Shown here: positions 15,685 through 24,013 of the stretch, one piece after another | Numbering within the stretch: the first letter of the stretch is position 1 | Layout of the letters: every line of letters starts with the position of its first letter | NCBI GenBank assembly: GCA_019752635.1 | Contig: JAIELX010000017.1 | Location: 1-35,605 of the forward strand | Direction: 5' to 3' | DNA: 35,605 nt | Source of the DNA: Candidatus Obscuribacterales bacterium | GTDB taxonomy: Bacteria; Cyanobacteriota; Vampirovibrionia; Obscuribacterales; Obscuribacteraceae | Notes under the pieces: generated by a model | What the model saw: only the letters and a program-made list of their open reading frames with translations | Database searches by the model: none | Told to the model about the DNA's origin: nothing | Position numbers and translations under genes: made by a program

Positions 15685-16807
15685 TGGTTATCTCCGCAGC
15701 ACCATCGCACAGTTTCTTCGGCTGAAATTTCCCGAACTTGTAGTAGTTCGCACAAGTTCCTTCGCTTGAAACCATGGTGGCTCCGAGCGGTGTTTCCGGA
15801 GTACACTGCCTACCAAACTCAGGGCACTCATATGGTTTTTTCAGTCCCTTCAGTATCTGACCGCTAATGCAGACTGAGGAATCTTGAACAGTCTGTCGAC
15901 TAAGTCCAAAAATTCTTTCAGCGTCAAACTCAGCATAACCATCGTTCATTCTAAATCCACTAGCGGGAACAACACCCAAGCCGCGCCAGTTCTTATCGGA
16001 GATAGCGAAAACTTCCGAAAGAATGGACATTGCCGGTGCATTGCCTTTACGCTTCACCGCACGCGAATACTCATTTTGAACACACGCTTGACCGCTCTCC
16101 AGCTGACGAACGCATTGCCACACTGCGTTCATAATATCCAGCGGTTCAAACCCTGCTATGACAATGGGAATGTTGTACTTTTCGCTAAGCAGTTCGTACT
16201 CTTCGACACCAGTAATACAGCAGACATGTCCCGGTCCGATGAAGGCCTGAATCAAGTTATCCGGCGAACCCAAAATTGACTCCATAACAGGAGGCACCGC
16301 GACATGAGAGCAAAGAAGGGAGAAATTGCTCAGCCCCAATCTTTTTGCCTGACGGGCCGCCATCGCGTTTGCCGGTGCGGTAGTCTCGAAGCCAACCGCA
16401 AAAAATACCACTTTGCGATCATGATACTTCTGCGCGATAGCTAGTGCATCTAACGGCGAATAGACAGTGCGAACATCTGCCCCTGCAGCCCTTGCACTCA
16501 AGAGGTCGCATTCGCTGCCGGGCACTCGTAACATGTCTCCATAGGAACACAATATCACTTCCGATCGCTTCGCAATGGCAACGGCAGTATCAATCAACTC
16601 TACAGGCGTCACACACACGGGACATCCCGGTCCGTGCAAAAGTTCAATACTATCGGGAAGCAAATCCTCTATTCCGTATTGAAGAATGGTATGTGTTTGT
16701 CCACCACAAACTTCCATAATCTTCCACGGCTTGGTCGTTGCTCTACTGATTTTTTCCGCCAGTCTTTGAGCGATTTCCAGCTGACGAAACTCATTAACGT
16801 ATTTCAT
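15677..16807 (-). CDS. hypD: HypD, Fe(CN)2CO assembly scaffold protein
   Basis: A 376-residue HypD with the family cysteine motifs: MEVCGGQTHT (C34) and HGPGCPVC (C62, C65) for cofactor assembly, and C-terminal cysteines (YECPEFGRQC, GTCANYY, KKLC) for the [4Fe-4S] cluster. Other signatures include ALAIAQKYHDRKVVFFAVGFETTAP (shown in part) and GFEPLDIM. With HypC it holds the iron on which HypE places the cyanide ligands. The start is 10 bases after hypC, and the 3' end overlaps hypE. Confidence 0.97.
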   Translation of the reverse strand: MKYVNEFRQLEIAQRLAEKISRATTKPWKIMEVCGGQTHTILQYGIEDLLPDSIELLHGPGCPVCVTPVELIDTAVAIAKRSEVILCSYGDMLRVPGSECDLLSARAAGADVRTVYSPLDALAIAQKYHDRKVVFFAVGFETTAPANAMAARQAKRLGLSNFSLLCSHVAVPPVMESILGSPDNLIQAFIGPGHVCCITGVEEYELLSEKYNIPIVIAGFEPLDIMNAVWQCVRQLESGQACVQNEYSRAVKRKGNAPAMSILSEVFAISDKNWRGLGVVPASGFRMNDGYAEFDAERIFGLSRQTVQDSSVCISGQILKGLKKPYECPEFGRQCTPETPLGATMVSSEGTCANYYKFGKFQPKKLCDGAAEITSV

Positions 16808-16817
16808 ACAATCAAAC

Positions 16818-17060
16818 CTATGATTGGTTTATCTCATCAATATCTTCGGCGCTCAACTCCGCAAGAGTCCGTTTGGCTTCTTCTTCATCAATCAGGCTGA
16901 TCGAAAAACCTACGTGAACGAGAACATAGTCACCTTGTTTGGCCTCCGGCGTATAGTCCAGACATACGGAACGGCGTATGCCACCGAAGTTGACTTTGGC
17001 CATCGTCAAACTATTTTCGAGGAATATCTCTTCTACCTGTCCGGGAATTGCAAGGCACAC
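16818..17060 (-). CDS. hypC: HypC, hydrogenase maturation chaperone
   Basis: An 80-residue HypC that begins MCLAIPGQV, whose C2 is the essential ligand that contacts the iron and the hydrogenase large subunit precursor. The start codon is GTG at 17060, set by a strong GGAGGAG site nine bases upstream; the hypF stop is only three bases before it, and the site lies inside the hypF end. It works with HypD as the iron-cofactor scaffold. Confidence 0.96.
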   Translation of the reverse strand: MCLAIPGQVEEIFLENSLTMAKVNFGGIRRSVCLDYTPEAKQGDYVLVHVGFSISLIDEEEAKRTLAELSAEDIDEINQS

Positions 17061-17063
17061 GAA

Positions 17064-19457
17064 TCAAACTCCTCCAGAGCAGTCAAAGTTTAACGCATTG
17101 AGAGTTGCAGAAGCTACGACCGCTTGACCAAGTGACAGACCTCCGTCTCCGGATGGCAAGCTCTGAGGGTAGAAGACCTGAAATCCCTTTTTGCGCAGCA
17201 ATTCCGAGGACAGCCCAAGTAGCAGCCTATTCTGAAAAACCCCACCACTCAAAGTAACATGGTTTATGCCGTGAATCATGCGCAGCTTCTCACAAACAGA
17301 AACCACGACTTCGGCAATGGTGCAATGGAACCGAAGCGCCACCCTAGCAACGTCAGCCCCCTTGCAAAAGTCGGACCAGACCTGACGAAAAATTTCCACA
17401 GTATCAACTTGTACAAGACCATCAGCCGTTGTTTCAAGCGCTATAGAGTAACTGCGCGGGTCCGGCGCCCCCGCTGAGACGGCAGAGTGAGCAACGGCTT
17501 CCAGCTCCATCGCCGCCTGTCCCTCAAATTCCGCCCTCAGGCACACGCCCAGAACTGCAGAAACGGCATCAAATAGTCGTCCACAGCTTGAGGTCATCGG
17601 CGAAGCAAATTTTGAAGTGATCAGCGACCTTATTGCCCCGACTCGTTCCTTGCCTTCTGTACAGATCAACGAGGATGTAAACTTTTCATAGAGTTCGGAG
17701 TCCCCATCCGCGATGACATAACTTAGAGCCATTCTCCATGGTTCCCTAACCGACGCATCCCCTCCGGTCAGGGCAATCATTTTTAAATGCCCCACGCGAA
17801 CAAATGACTCATATGATCCAATAAGGAACTCACCGCCCCATAAGGTTTCATCATCGCCATAACCTGAGCCATCGAATACCACACCGATTATCTTCCCCGT
17901 TTGACCATTATCGACCATACAACTAACCATATGAGCGTGATGATGCTGAACACGCACTAACGGAAGGTTTTTCTCACGCGATAGAGTTTCGGCAATTGCG
18001 GTCGACAGGTAATCAGGGTGCTTGTCGCAGGCAATGACATCGTACGATAGGTCGAACAGCTTCACATATTTCTGAAGGAGCTCCATAAAGTAATCGTGGG
18101 ACTCAATCGAAAACAAATCACCAATATGGTGACTTACATACGCAAGCTCTTTGCGGAGCAGACAAAATGTATTCTTTAGTTGAGCACCACAAGCCAATAC
18201 GCCTTTCCGACTTTCAAACGGCAGCAATAAAGGAGACGGGGCCATACCTCGGGCTCGCCGAAGAACGGACACGCTTTGCCCTATGCACTGTACAATCGAA
18301 TCGTCGTATCGCGAAAGAATCGGTCGGTTGTGCTCAAGAAACCCTCGAGCAATTGCTCCAAGATTATGAACAGCCTGACTATTTGCAATTACGATCGGCT
18401 CTTCACTCATATTGCCGCTTGTAGCAACCAAGGGATGAGAGAAGTCCCTAATAATCAAATGATGCAATGGCGTATATGGAAGCATGACTCCGATGCGATC
18501 CAATCCCGGCGCCAGTTCTGACGGTAAAGTGGAATCGGCCCGCCTCTCAAGCAAAACAATGGGACAAGCAGCACCGGAAAGCTCTCGTGCTTCCACCTCA
18601 TTTAGTTTGCAGTGCAACCGCACCATTTCAAGATCACGCATCATCACCGCAAACGGCTTTCGATGACGTCGCTTACGCTGTCTAAGACGTTCAATCGCAG
18701 TTACGGACCGGGCATCGGTCATAAGGTGGTAGCCACCCAGCCCCTTAACTGCCACAATTTCTTCCCGGCAAAGCAACTGCACTAAGTGAACCAACGCTTC
18801 CTCACCATATGCCTCCAACTGTTCGCTCTTCCAGGACAGTCGCGGACCACAGGCAGCACAAGCAATGGGTTGAGCATGAAATCTTCTGTCGGCAGGATCT
18901 TCGAATTCGCGCGCGCAAGCCTGGCACATCTTGAACTCTTGCATCGAAGTTGATTTACGATCATACGGAAGCGACTCGATTATGGTGAACCGTGGACCAC
19001 AATTAGTGCAGTTGGTAAACGGATACCGATAACGCCTTTCCGATGGGTCCAATACTTCTTTAAGGCACTCGGCACATGTTGCTGAGTCGGGCGGAACTTG
19101 TTTTCGCCCCTCATCGCCTTCATCACTTTGGACAATTACAAAACACTCAGCATTGCGATCACCGCCCTCGTTTCCCTGCAAAAAAGCTAAGTCCTCAGCG
19201 ACAACGCTCGCAACATGCGAAAGAGGCGGAGCCTGTGCCGCTATATTCTGCTGGAACGCTGCCACGGCGGGAGAGGCGCCTTGGGCTTCAACGATAACGA
19301 CCCCACCTCTATTTTGGACAAACCCGCTCAGACCAAATTGCTTTGCCAGCCTGTAAATAAAGGGGCGAAAGCCGACGCCCTGCACAAGACCTGTAACCGT
19401 TATTCGCTTGCGGATGTTATCGCTGTCCGGTTTCATACGGTCGCCCATTTGTAGCAT
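17064..19457 (-). CDS. hypF: HypF, carbamoyltransferase for hydrogenase cyanide ligands
   Basis: A HypF of up to 797 residues; starts at 19457, 19448 and 19436 are all in frame and none has a clear ribosome binding site. Domains in order: acylphosphatase (residues about 16-110, TGLVQGVGFRPFIYRL); two C-X2-C-X18-C-X2-C zinc fingers (C128-C153, C178-C203); YrdC-like domain (VAVKGLGGYHLMTDA, ATSGNMSEEPIVI); Kae1-like domain (RVQHHHAHMVSCM, VFDGSGYGDDETLWGGE, TLSGGVFQNRLLL). It makes the HypE thiocarboxamide from carbamoyl phosphate and ATP. It is the first gene of the hypFCDE operon. Confidence 0.97.
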   Translation of the reverse strand: MLQMGDRMKPDSDNIRKRITVTGLVQGVGFRPFIYRLAKQFGLSGFVQNRGGVVIVEAQGASPAVAAFQQNIAAQAPPLSHVASVVAEDLAFLQGNEGGDRNAECFVIVQSDEGDEGRKQVPPDSATCAECLKEVLDPSERRYRYPFTNCTNCGPRFTIIESLPYDRKSTSMQEFKMCQACAREFEDPADRRFHAQPIACAACGPRLSWKSEQLEAYGEEALVHLVQLLCREEIVAVKGLGGYHLMTDARSVTAIERLRQRKRRHRKPFAVMMRDLEMVRLHCKLNEVEARELSGAACPIVLLERRADSTLPSELAPGLDRIGVMLPYTPLHHLIIRDFSHPLVATSGNMSEEPIVIANSQAVHNLGAIARGFLEHNRPILSRYDDSIVQCIGQSVSVLRRARGMAPSPLLLPFESRKGVLACGAQLKNTFCLLRKELAYVSHHIGDLFSIESHDYFMELLQKYVKLFDLSYDVIACDKHPDYLSTAIAETLSREKNLPLVRVQHHHAHMVSCMVDNGQTGKIIGVVFDGSGYGDDETLWGGEFLIGSYESFVRVGHLKMIALTGGDASVREPWRMALSYVIADGDSELYEKFTSSLICTEGKERVGAIRSLITSKFASPMTSSCGRLFDAVSAVLGVCLRAEFEGQAAMELEAVAHSAVSAGAPDPRSYSIALETTADGLVQVDTVEIFRQVWSDFCKGADVARVALRFHCTIAEVVVSVCEKLRMIHGINHVTLSGGVFQNRLLLGLSSELLRKKGFQVFYPQSLPSGDGGLSLGQAVVASATLNALNFDCSGGV

Positions 19458-19673
19458 TTAGTTTAACGAACCGGCAATCATCCTTTCGGTTAATCAAAAA
19501 TCAAAATACATTCCACCCTTTCGAACGGATAGCTATCGACAGAGCTTACGGCGTTTGCCTCCGGCATTATTGATAGAGGTATCGGCAAAAACACCGGTCG
19601 ATCATTCCACCGGCCGTTATCATCACGGACATTAAGGAGCACAATACAATCAACGCGAAACGGAGAGAAGTAT

Positions 19674-20312
19674 ATGTTGCTTTCAACGGAAAATGTAGAT
19701 CATCGAGTATCGTCGTCTGTTCAATTCACTCAAGCTGTAGAACTCTTACAGCACTCAATTGAAGAAGAAAAACGGCTTGGTTTCCTAACAGAGAAAGCAA
19801 TAGATGAGATAGTCACAGCAAGTCGCCATGCGGCCCAACTCTCGAACGGACTGATAACCTGCACCGTTGATGATCACGTTATATCTTTGTCTGCTCACAA
19901 TCGAACCATCACAATCATTCGGGTTAACGGCTCCGGCCGCGATTCTCGACTGATCCATCCGCGTTGTATGCTTTGTGCCCTATTTCTAGTATTCATACAT
20001 TGTCAGGGTGAGAGCAATGCCACACTGCACAGCAGTTTTAGAGTTTATCCGGACGGCGCATGCACAGACGGCATAGTTAGCTGGAAGTTAACGGACGGGG
20101 ATATTGCGTTTGAACCATATGTTTTCAATCTGCTTACCGAGCAACTCCTACGAGCTGAGTTGCTCTGGTCCTCTACAAGCGATATTCCTGAAAGATTAAA
20201 GAGCGCCCCTGTGGTTGATGGCAAACTTGACAGCAAGGAATTGTCGAAGCCGTCTATAGGCTTTGAGAGTTCATTCACCCCGGCAACGTGCTCGGTCAGC
20301 TCTGCTCAATGA
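19674..20312 (+). CDS. Hypothetical protein upstream of stressosome locus
   Basis: A 212-residue protein with a GGAGAG site before its ATG; I do not recognise a family. The N-terminal half has a helical stretch (VQFTQAVELLQHSIEEEKRL), then a beta-rich middle (HVISLSAHNRTITIIRVNGSG) containing CMLCALFLVFIHC, a short hydrophobic cysteine-bearing segment. The tail is Ser/Lys/Glu-rich. No signal peptide. It is 216 bases upstream of the RsbR-like gene on the same strand and divergent from hypF. Confidence 0.55.
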   Translation: MLLSTENVDHRVSSSVQFTQAVELLQHSIEEEKRLGFLTEKAIDEIVTASRHAAQLSNGLITCTVDDHVISLSAHNRTITIIRVNGSGRDSRLIHPRCMLCALFLVFIHCQGESNATLHSSFRVYPDGACTDGIVSWKLTDGDIAFEPYVFNLLTEQLLRAELLWSSTSDIPERLKSAPVVDGKLDSKELSKPSIGFESSFTPATCSVSSAQ

Positions 20313-20484
20313 TTCGGACAGCCGCAAAGCAGGTTGTACGATTCATCGCTCGCTTGCGGTCCCGGCGGTGTGTGTGACTAATTCACGTAGACTACTCTTT
20401 TCAACGGCGGTCTCCTAAACCGTGCAGTTACTATCCCTTGTCCGCTGAGAGAGCCCTGACGACGGGCCGAGCATGTCATGACTG

Positions 20485-20505
20485 CTAAACTAGTGTCACG
20501 TTTAG
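20485..20505. promoter_or_regulatory. Inverted repeat upstream of the stressosome operon
   Basis: CTAAAC-N9-GTTTAG lies 24 bases before the rsbR-like start and 11 bases before its GAGG ribosome binding site. It is a candidate operator or promoter-overlapping site; no sigma consensus is clear. Confidence 0.35.
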
Positions 20506-20528
20506 AAAGACACCCTTGAGGTCTCCAA

Positions 20529-21491
20529 ATGGCATTCGTAAATGTATCCAACACGTCTGATCTAGAACAGTTCGAGGGGACAGACGTCACCAGAGGGGAG
20601 ATTACCAAGAGAAAAGATTTTCTTGAATTCGGAGATGCCGATACTGAAAGGCTAGCCGCGATTAGAGATTTCGCCCTTAACAACGTTGAGAACATAGTCG
20701 AGGAGTTTTACGAACACCTGCTTTCGTTCCCGCAGACAAAAGAGTTCTTCCGCGATCCAAAAGTACTCAATCGGGTGAAGAAAGCTCAAACCCAATACTT
20801 CAAGGAACTCACCGCGGGCTCTTACGGCGACGAGTATGTTAAAGGGCGCTTAAAAATTGGACGCGTGCATCAGAACATAGGCATGCAGTTCGACTACTAT
20901 TTGGGCGCATATCGTCGATATCTTGAAAGTTTTTTGGTCAAACTCTTTGAAGCTTTCAAAGACGACCCGGCAAAAGTTATTGCTTGCCATCTCTCAATGA
21001 TGAAGCTTGTCTTCCTGGACATTAGTCTGGCAATGGACAGCTATTTGCGAACCATCAGGTTGCAAACTGATGCTATCAAGGAGTTAGCCACTCCGGTATT
21101 GCAAGTCAGACCAGGGCTATTGATTTCCCCGATAGTCGGAATGATAGACACGCAAAGGGCTCGTCAGTTAACCGAAGCAATTCTCCACTCAATCAGAGCA
21201 CAACGAGCAAAAGTGGTCGTTATTGACATTACCGGAGTTCCTATTGTCGATTCCAAAGTCGCAAATCATCTTGTTCAAACCGTGGAAGCTGCAAGGCTTA
21301 TGGGAACAGTGGTGATTCTCACCGGCATCTCGCCTGAGATCGCTCAAACTTTAGTAGTACTGGGCGTGAATCTATCCAGTGTTAGAACGGTCGGCGATCT
21401 ACAAGAAGGTTTCGAGGAAGCAGAACGACTGCTCGGGTACAAACTCGTCAAAGAGAAGAAGAACGGAACTAATCATCGCAGGGAGCAATAG
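20529..21491 (+). CDS. Globin-coupled RsbR-type stressosome sensor (protoglobin + STAS)
   Basis: A 320-residue protein. Residues about 28-180 are a globin-coupled-sensor heme domain (KRKDFLEFGDADTERLAAIR, AQTQYFKELTAGSYGDEYV, RLKIGRVHQNIGM) with H114 as the likely proximal heme ligand. Residues about 190-305 are a STAS domain (PIVGMIDTQRARQLTEAIL, VVIDITGVPIVDSKVANHLV, LTGISPEIAQTLVVLG). Candidate phospho-acceptors are S242, which aligns with the RsbS serine, and T274, in the region of the second RsbR site. By family knowledge RsbR and RsbS build the stressosome shell and hold RsbT until a signal arrives. A gas or redox signal (O2, NO) sensed by heme is inferred. It starts the rsbR-S-T-X-kinase operon. 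Confidence 0.9.
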   Translation: MAFVNVSNTSDLEQFEGTDVTRGEITKRKDFLEFGDADTERLAAIRDFALNNVENIVEEFYEHLLSFPQTKEFFRDPKVLNRVKKAQTQYFKELTAGSYGDEYVKGRLKIGRVHQNIGMQFDYYLGAYRRYLESFLVKLFEAFKDDPAKVIACHLSMMKLVFLDISLAMDSYLRTIRLQTDAIKELATPVLQVRPGLLISPIVGMIDTQRARQLTEAILHSIRAQRAKVVVIDITGVPIVDSKVANHLVQTVEAARLMGTVVILTGISPEIAQTLVVLGVNLSSVRTVGDLQEGFEEAERLLGYKLVKEKKNGTNHRREQ

Positions 21492-21494
21492 CAC

Positions 21495-21866
21495 ATGGCG
21501 GTGCCAATTCTCAAACAAGGTTCCTTGCTCATCGCAACCATGCAGGAAGCCTTGACAGATCATGCATGGCTGGAATTCCAAACAGAGTTAGTCCGTTCGG
21601 TAGGAATACATAGAGCGCGGGCCGTCATACTTGATGTAACTGTATTGGATGTTCTTGACTCGTTTGCGACCCGGAGCCTTCGAAATCTCGCGGAGATGGT
21701 CAAACTGCGCGGCGCCCGCGCAATTGTAGTCGGAATACATCCTGACGTTGCTTTCACGATGGTACAACTGGGACTAACGCTTGAAGGCATCGAAACAGCA
21801 ATAGACCTCGAGGATGCGCTAGAGAACCTCGGCACGCAAGGAAAATTTCTGCACAATGCTACTTGA
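21495..21866 (+). CDS. rsbS: RsbS-type STAS stressosome scaffold
   Basis: A 123-residue single STAS domain protein. The phospho-acceptor loop reads LDVLDSFATRS with S56 in the place of the conserved RsbS serine, followed by GARAIVVGIHPDVAFTMVQLGL. It has no sensor domain, as expected for RsbS. RsbT phosphorylates this serine and is thereby released. The start is three bases after the RsbR-like stop, and the end overlaps rsbT by 11 bases. Confidence 0.93.
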   Translation: MAVPILKQGSLLIATMQEALTDHAWLEFQTELVRSVGIHRARAVILDVTVLDVLDSFATRSLRNLAEMVKLRGARAIVVGIHPDVAFTMVQLGLTLEGIETAIDLEDALENLGTQGKFLHNAT

Positions 21867-22266
21867 GGAAGTCCAGGTTCCTATAAACAATGAAATTGAT
21901 GTCGTCGCAGCCAGGCAACAGGGACGACAACTAGGTCTTAAGTTGGGATTCTCCGGCAGCGAACTTACATTGATTGCTACTGCCATCTCCGAGATTGCCC
22001 GGAACATTGTTAGTTATGCCGGCAGGGGCGTGATGACAATATCCATTGTTGATGTAATGAATCGTCCCGGGATTCAGATTATTGCGCAGGATGAGGGACC
22101 GGGGATTCAGGACCTTTCCCTGGCTTTGCAGGACGGCTACTCCACCTCCAAAAGTTTGGGACTGGGCTTGCCTGGAACTAGACGGCTTATGGATGAGTTT
22201 GAGATCGAATCAGAAGAAGGAAAGGGAACGACAATCCGTATGATCAAATGGACCAGACGCAAGTGA
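21856..22266 (+). CDS. rsbT: RsbT switch protein kinase
   Basis: A 136-residue GHKL kinase. N-box AISEIARNIVSYA, G1 DEGPGIQDLSLALQDGYST and G2 LGLGLPGTRRLMDEF are intact, as is the C-terminal KGTTIRMIKW. It is held by the RsbR/RsbS stressosome and released after phosphorylating the STAS proteins. It then normally binds an RsbU_N domain; the likely partner here is the histidine kinase at 22890. It overlaps rsbS by 11 bases and rsbX by 19 bases. The orphan copy at 7191 is a clear paralog. Confidence 0.94.
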   Translation: MLLEEVQVPINNEIDVVAARQQGRQLGLKLGFSGSELTLIATAISEIARNIVSYAGRGVMTISIVDVMNRPGIQIIAQDEGPGIQDLSLALQDGYSTSKSLGLGLPGTRRLMDEFEIESEEGKGTTIRMIKWTRRK

Positions 22267-22868
22267 CTGAAATTCACTCAGACGAGCTCCGCTTTGTTTA
22301 TTGGTCTGGTGTCTCAGCAACACACCCGGACGAAAGTGTTTGTGGTGACGCATTTTTTGTGAAAGAAACAGAAAACGGAGTCTTTCTTTGCCTGATTGAC
22401 GGGCTTGGTCATGGAAAGGAAGCTTTTCTTGCAGCCAATCGCACCTGCTCAGTCATAAACGATTTCGCGGAAGAGAACATTCTTTCTTTGTTTGAACACT
22501 GTCATGAAGCTCTCAGGAGTACAAGAGGCGCAGTAATGAGCGCAGCTTTCATTCACCATCCCAGCAATACCATTGAATGGGCCGGAATTGGAAATGTAGA
22601 GGGACTGTTATTGAAGAGGAACAGCCATGAATGGTTACCCTTGCGAGGAGGAATCATAGGTTGCAGGATTCCCTCTCTGCGTAGTTGCAAACTATCAATC
22701 CAGGCAGACGACATGATTGTGATGTACACGGATGGTATATCGCACTCAACGACAAAAAAGCTAATCGAAACAATAGAACCATGCGATGAGTTGGCGCACT
22801 CCATTATCAGTTCTCAGATAAAGGGAACCGATGATGCTGCAGTCCTTGTTGCTCGCTACAAAGGATAA
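22248..22868 (+). CDS. rsbX: RsbX-type PP2C/SpoIIE feedback phosphatase
   Basis: A 206-residue PPM-fold phosphatase with metal-site motifs GDAFFV (residues about 33-38), LIDGLGHGKEA (about 49-59), MYTDGISHS and GTDDAAVLVARY. It is short and lacks any sensory domain, which is the RsbX layout. In B. subtilis RsbX dephosphorylates RsbR and RsbS to reset the stressosome. Its position directly after rsbT, with a 19-base overlap, agrees. Confidence 0.9.
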   Translation: MDQTQVTEIHSDELRFVYWSGVSATHPDESVCGDAFFVKETENGVFLCLIDGLGHGKEAFLAANRTCSVINDFAEENILSLFEHCHEALRSTRGAVMSAAFIHHPSNTIEWAGIGNVEGLLLKRNSHEWLPLRGGIIGCRIPSLRSCKLSIQADDMIVMYTDGISHSTTKKLIETIEPCDELAHSIISSQIKGTDDAAVLVARYKG

Positions 22869-22889
22869 GACAGGCAAGGCGTCACCCTA

Positions 22890-23945
22890 ATGGAAGAATA
22901 CAAGCTAGTTCTTTCAAGTTACATACAGTCCGGTCGCGAAGAAGACCTGGGCTTAGCCTATGAAATCGGCAGAAAAGCAATAGAGACCGGATACAGCCTG
23001 CTACAGATTGTAGACATTCACACTGACAGTCTGAAGCAACTCGATGACAAAGATGCGCGCTACCAGCTTCTGTCGGAACGAGCATCCGAAGTATTGAAAG
23101 AAGTGCTGGCACCGTTCGAAATGACGAGAATGGGATACTTGGACACCATATCAATTTTGCGTACTCAAAATGAGAAGTTACGGGAATTGATGGAAGAGCG
23201 TTCAAATCTTCTAAAAGAACGAGAGGACTTTATGATGGTAGTTACGCACGATCTAAAGACTCCAGTGATTGCGGAAGGAAAATGTCTAAACTTCCTTCTT
23301 GAAGGTGACTTCGGCGAACTCACCCCGGATCAACAAGAAGTTCTCTCGGCAATGAAAGACAGCAATCGACATTTGTTCGGCATGCTAAAGAACCTTCTCG
23401 AGGCATACAAATACGACCATACAACGCCGACACTTTGGTTCGCTCCAATCGATTTGATTCCACTCCTTACGTCCTGTTTTGAAGACTTCAAATTTGCGGC
23501 TCGAATGAAAAACGTGGTGCTTGAACCACCTATTTTCGAAGGCGAACACCACGTCGTTATTGCAGACGAAGCATCGATGCGTCACATAATGGCCAATCTC
23601 ATAGACAACGCTCTGAAATTCACACAGGCTGGAGGACACGTCAGGTTAAAGCTTACCGATTACCAGGCCGGTGTGCGAATTGAAGTCCAGGACACCGGAG
23701 TGGGAATCAGCGAAGAGGATTTGGCACACTTGTTCGAGCGCTTTTACCAAGCTGCGGCAGGACGAAAGCGAAAGACTGGAATGGGACTCGGGTTGCACCT
23801 TTGCCACCAAATGATTTTGGCACAAGGGGGGCACATAGCATGCTCAAGTGAACCGGGACAAGGCACCACATTCTCTATCATTTTGGGAGACACTGATTGC
23901 TCAAAGATTCCTCAAAATCGTATGGTCAAGCCGGCTGAAGCTTAG
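22890..23945 (+). CDS. Sensor histidine kinase with RsbU_N-like N-terminal domain
   Basis: A 351-residue soluble kinase. The N-terminal 75 or so residues (YKLVLSSYIQSGREEDLGLA, GYSLLQIVDIHTDSLKQL) resemble the helical RsbU_N domain that RsbT binds in the phosphatase RsbU; this is by pattern and needs a profile search. A coiled-coil linker (residues about 85-112) leads to a HisKA domain with H120 in VVTHDLKTP. The HATPase domain follows with N-box MANLIDNALKF, G1 DTGVGIS and G2 GMGLGLHLCHQM. No transmembrane helix is present. As part of the rsbRSTX operon it is the probable output of RsbT, turning partner switching into phosphotransfer. No response regulator gene lies nearby. Confidence 0.88.
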   Translation: MEEYKLVLSSYIQSGREEDLGLAYEIGRKAIETGYSLLQIVDIHTDSLKQLDDKDARYQLLSERASEVLKEVLAPFEMTRMGYLDTISILRTQNEKLRELMEERSNLLKEREDFMMVVTHDLKTPVIAEGKCLNFLLEGDFGELTPDQQEVLSAMKDSNRHLFGMLKNLLEAYKYDHTTPTLWFAPIDLIPLLTSCFEDFKFAARMKNVVLEPPIFEGEHHVVIADEASMRHIMANLIDNALKFTQAGGHVRLKLTDYQAGVRIEVQDTGVGISEEDLAHLFERFYQAAAGRKRKTGMGLGLHLCHQMILAQGGHIACSSEPGQGTTFSIILGDTDCSKIPQNRMVKPAEA

Positions 23946-23971
23946 ACTTTATTAGTCCCGAGGCAATATAC

Positions 23972-24013
23972 ATGAAAGAGAATTCGGTGCTTAGCGATGG
24001 CGAACTCCTCTGA
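23972..24013 (+). other. Short upstream ORF overlapping the caspase-like gene start
   Basis: An ATG at 23972 with a GAGG about eight bases upstream opens 13 codons (MKENSVLSDGELL) ending at TGA 24011-24013, inside the start of the next gene. The larger gene's own ATG at 23997 has no clear ribosome binding site. Translation of the caspase-like protein may therefore depend on ribosomes loaded at this short frame. It could also be chance. Confidence 0.35.
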
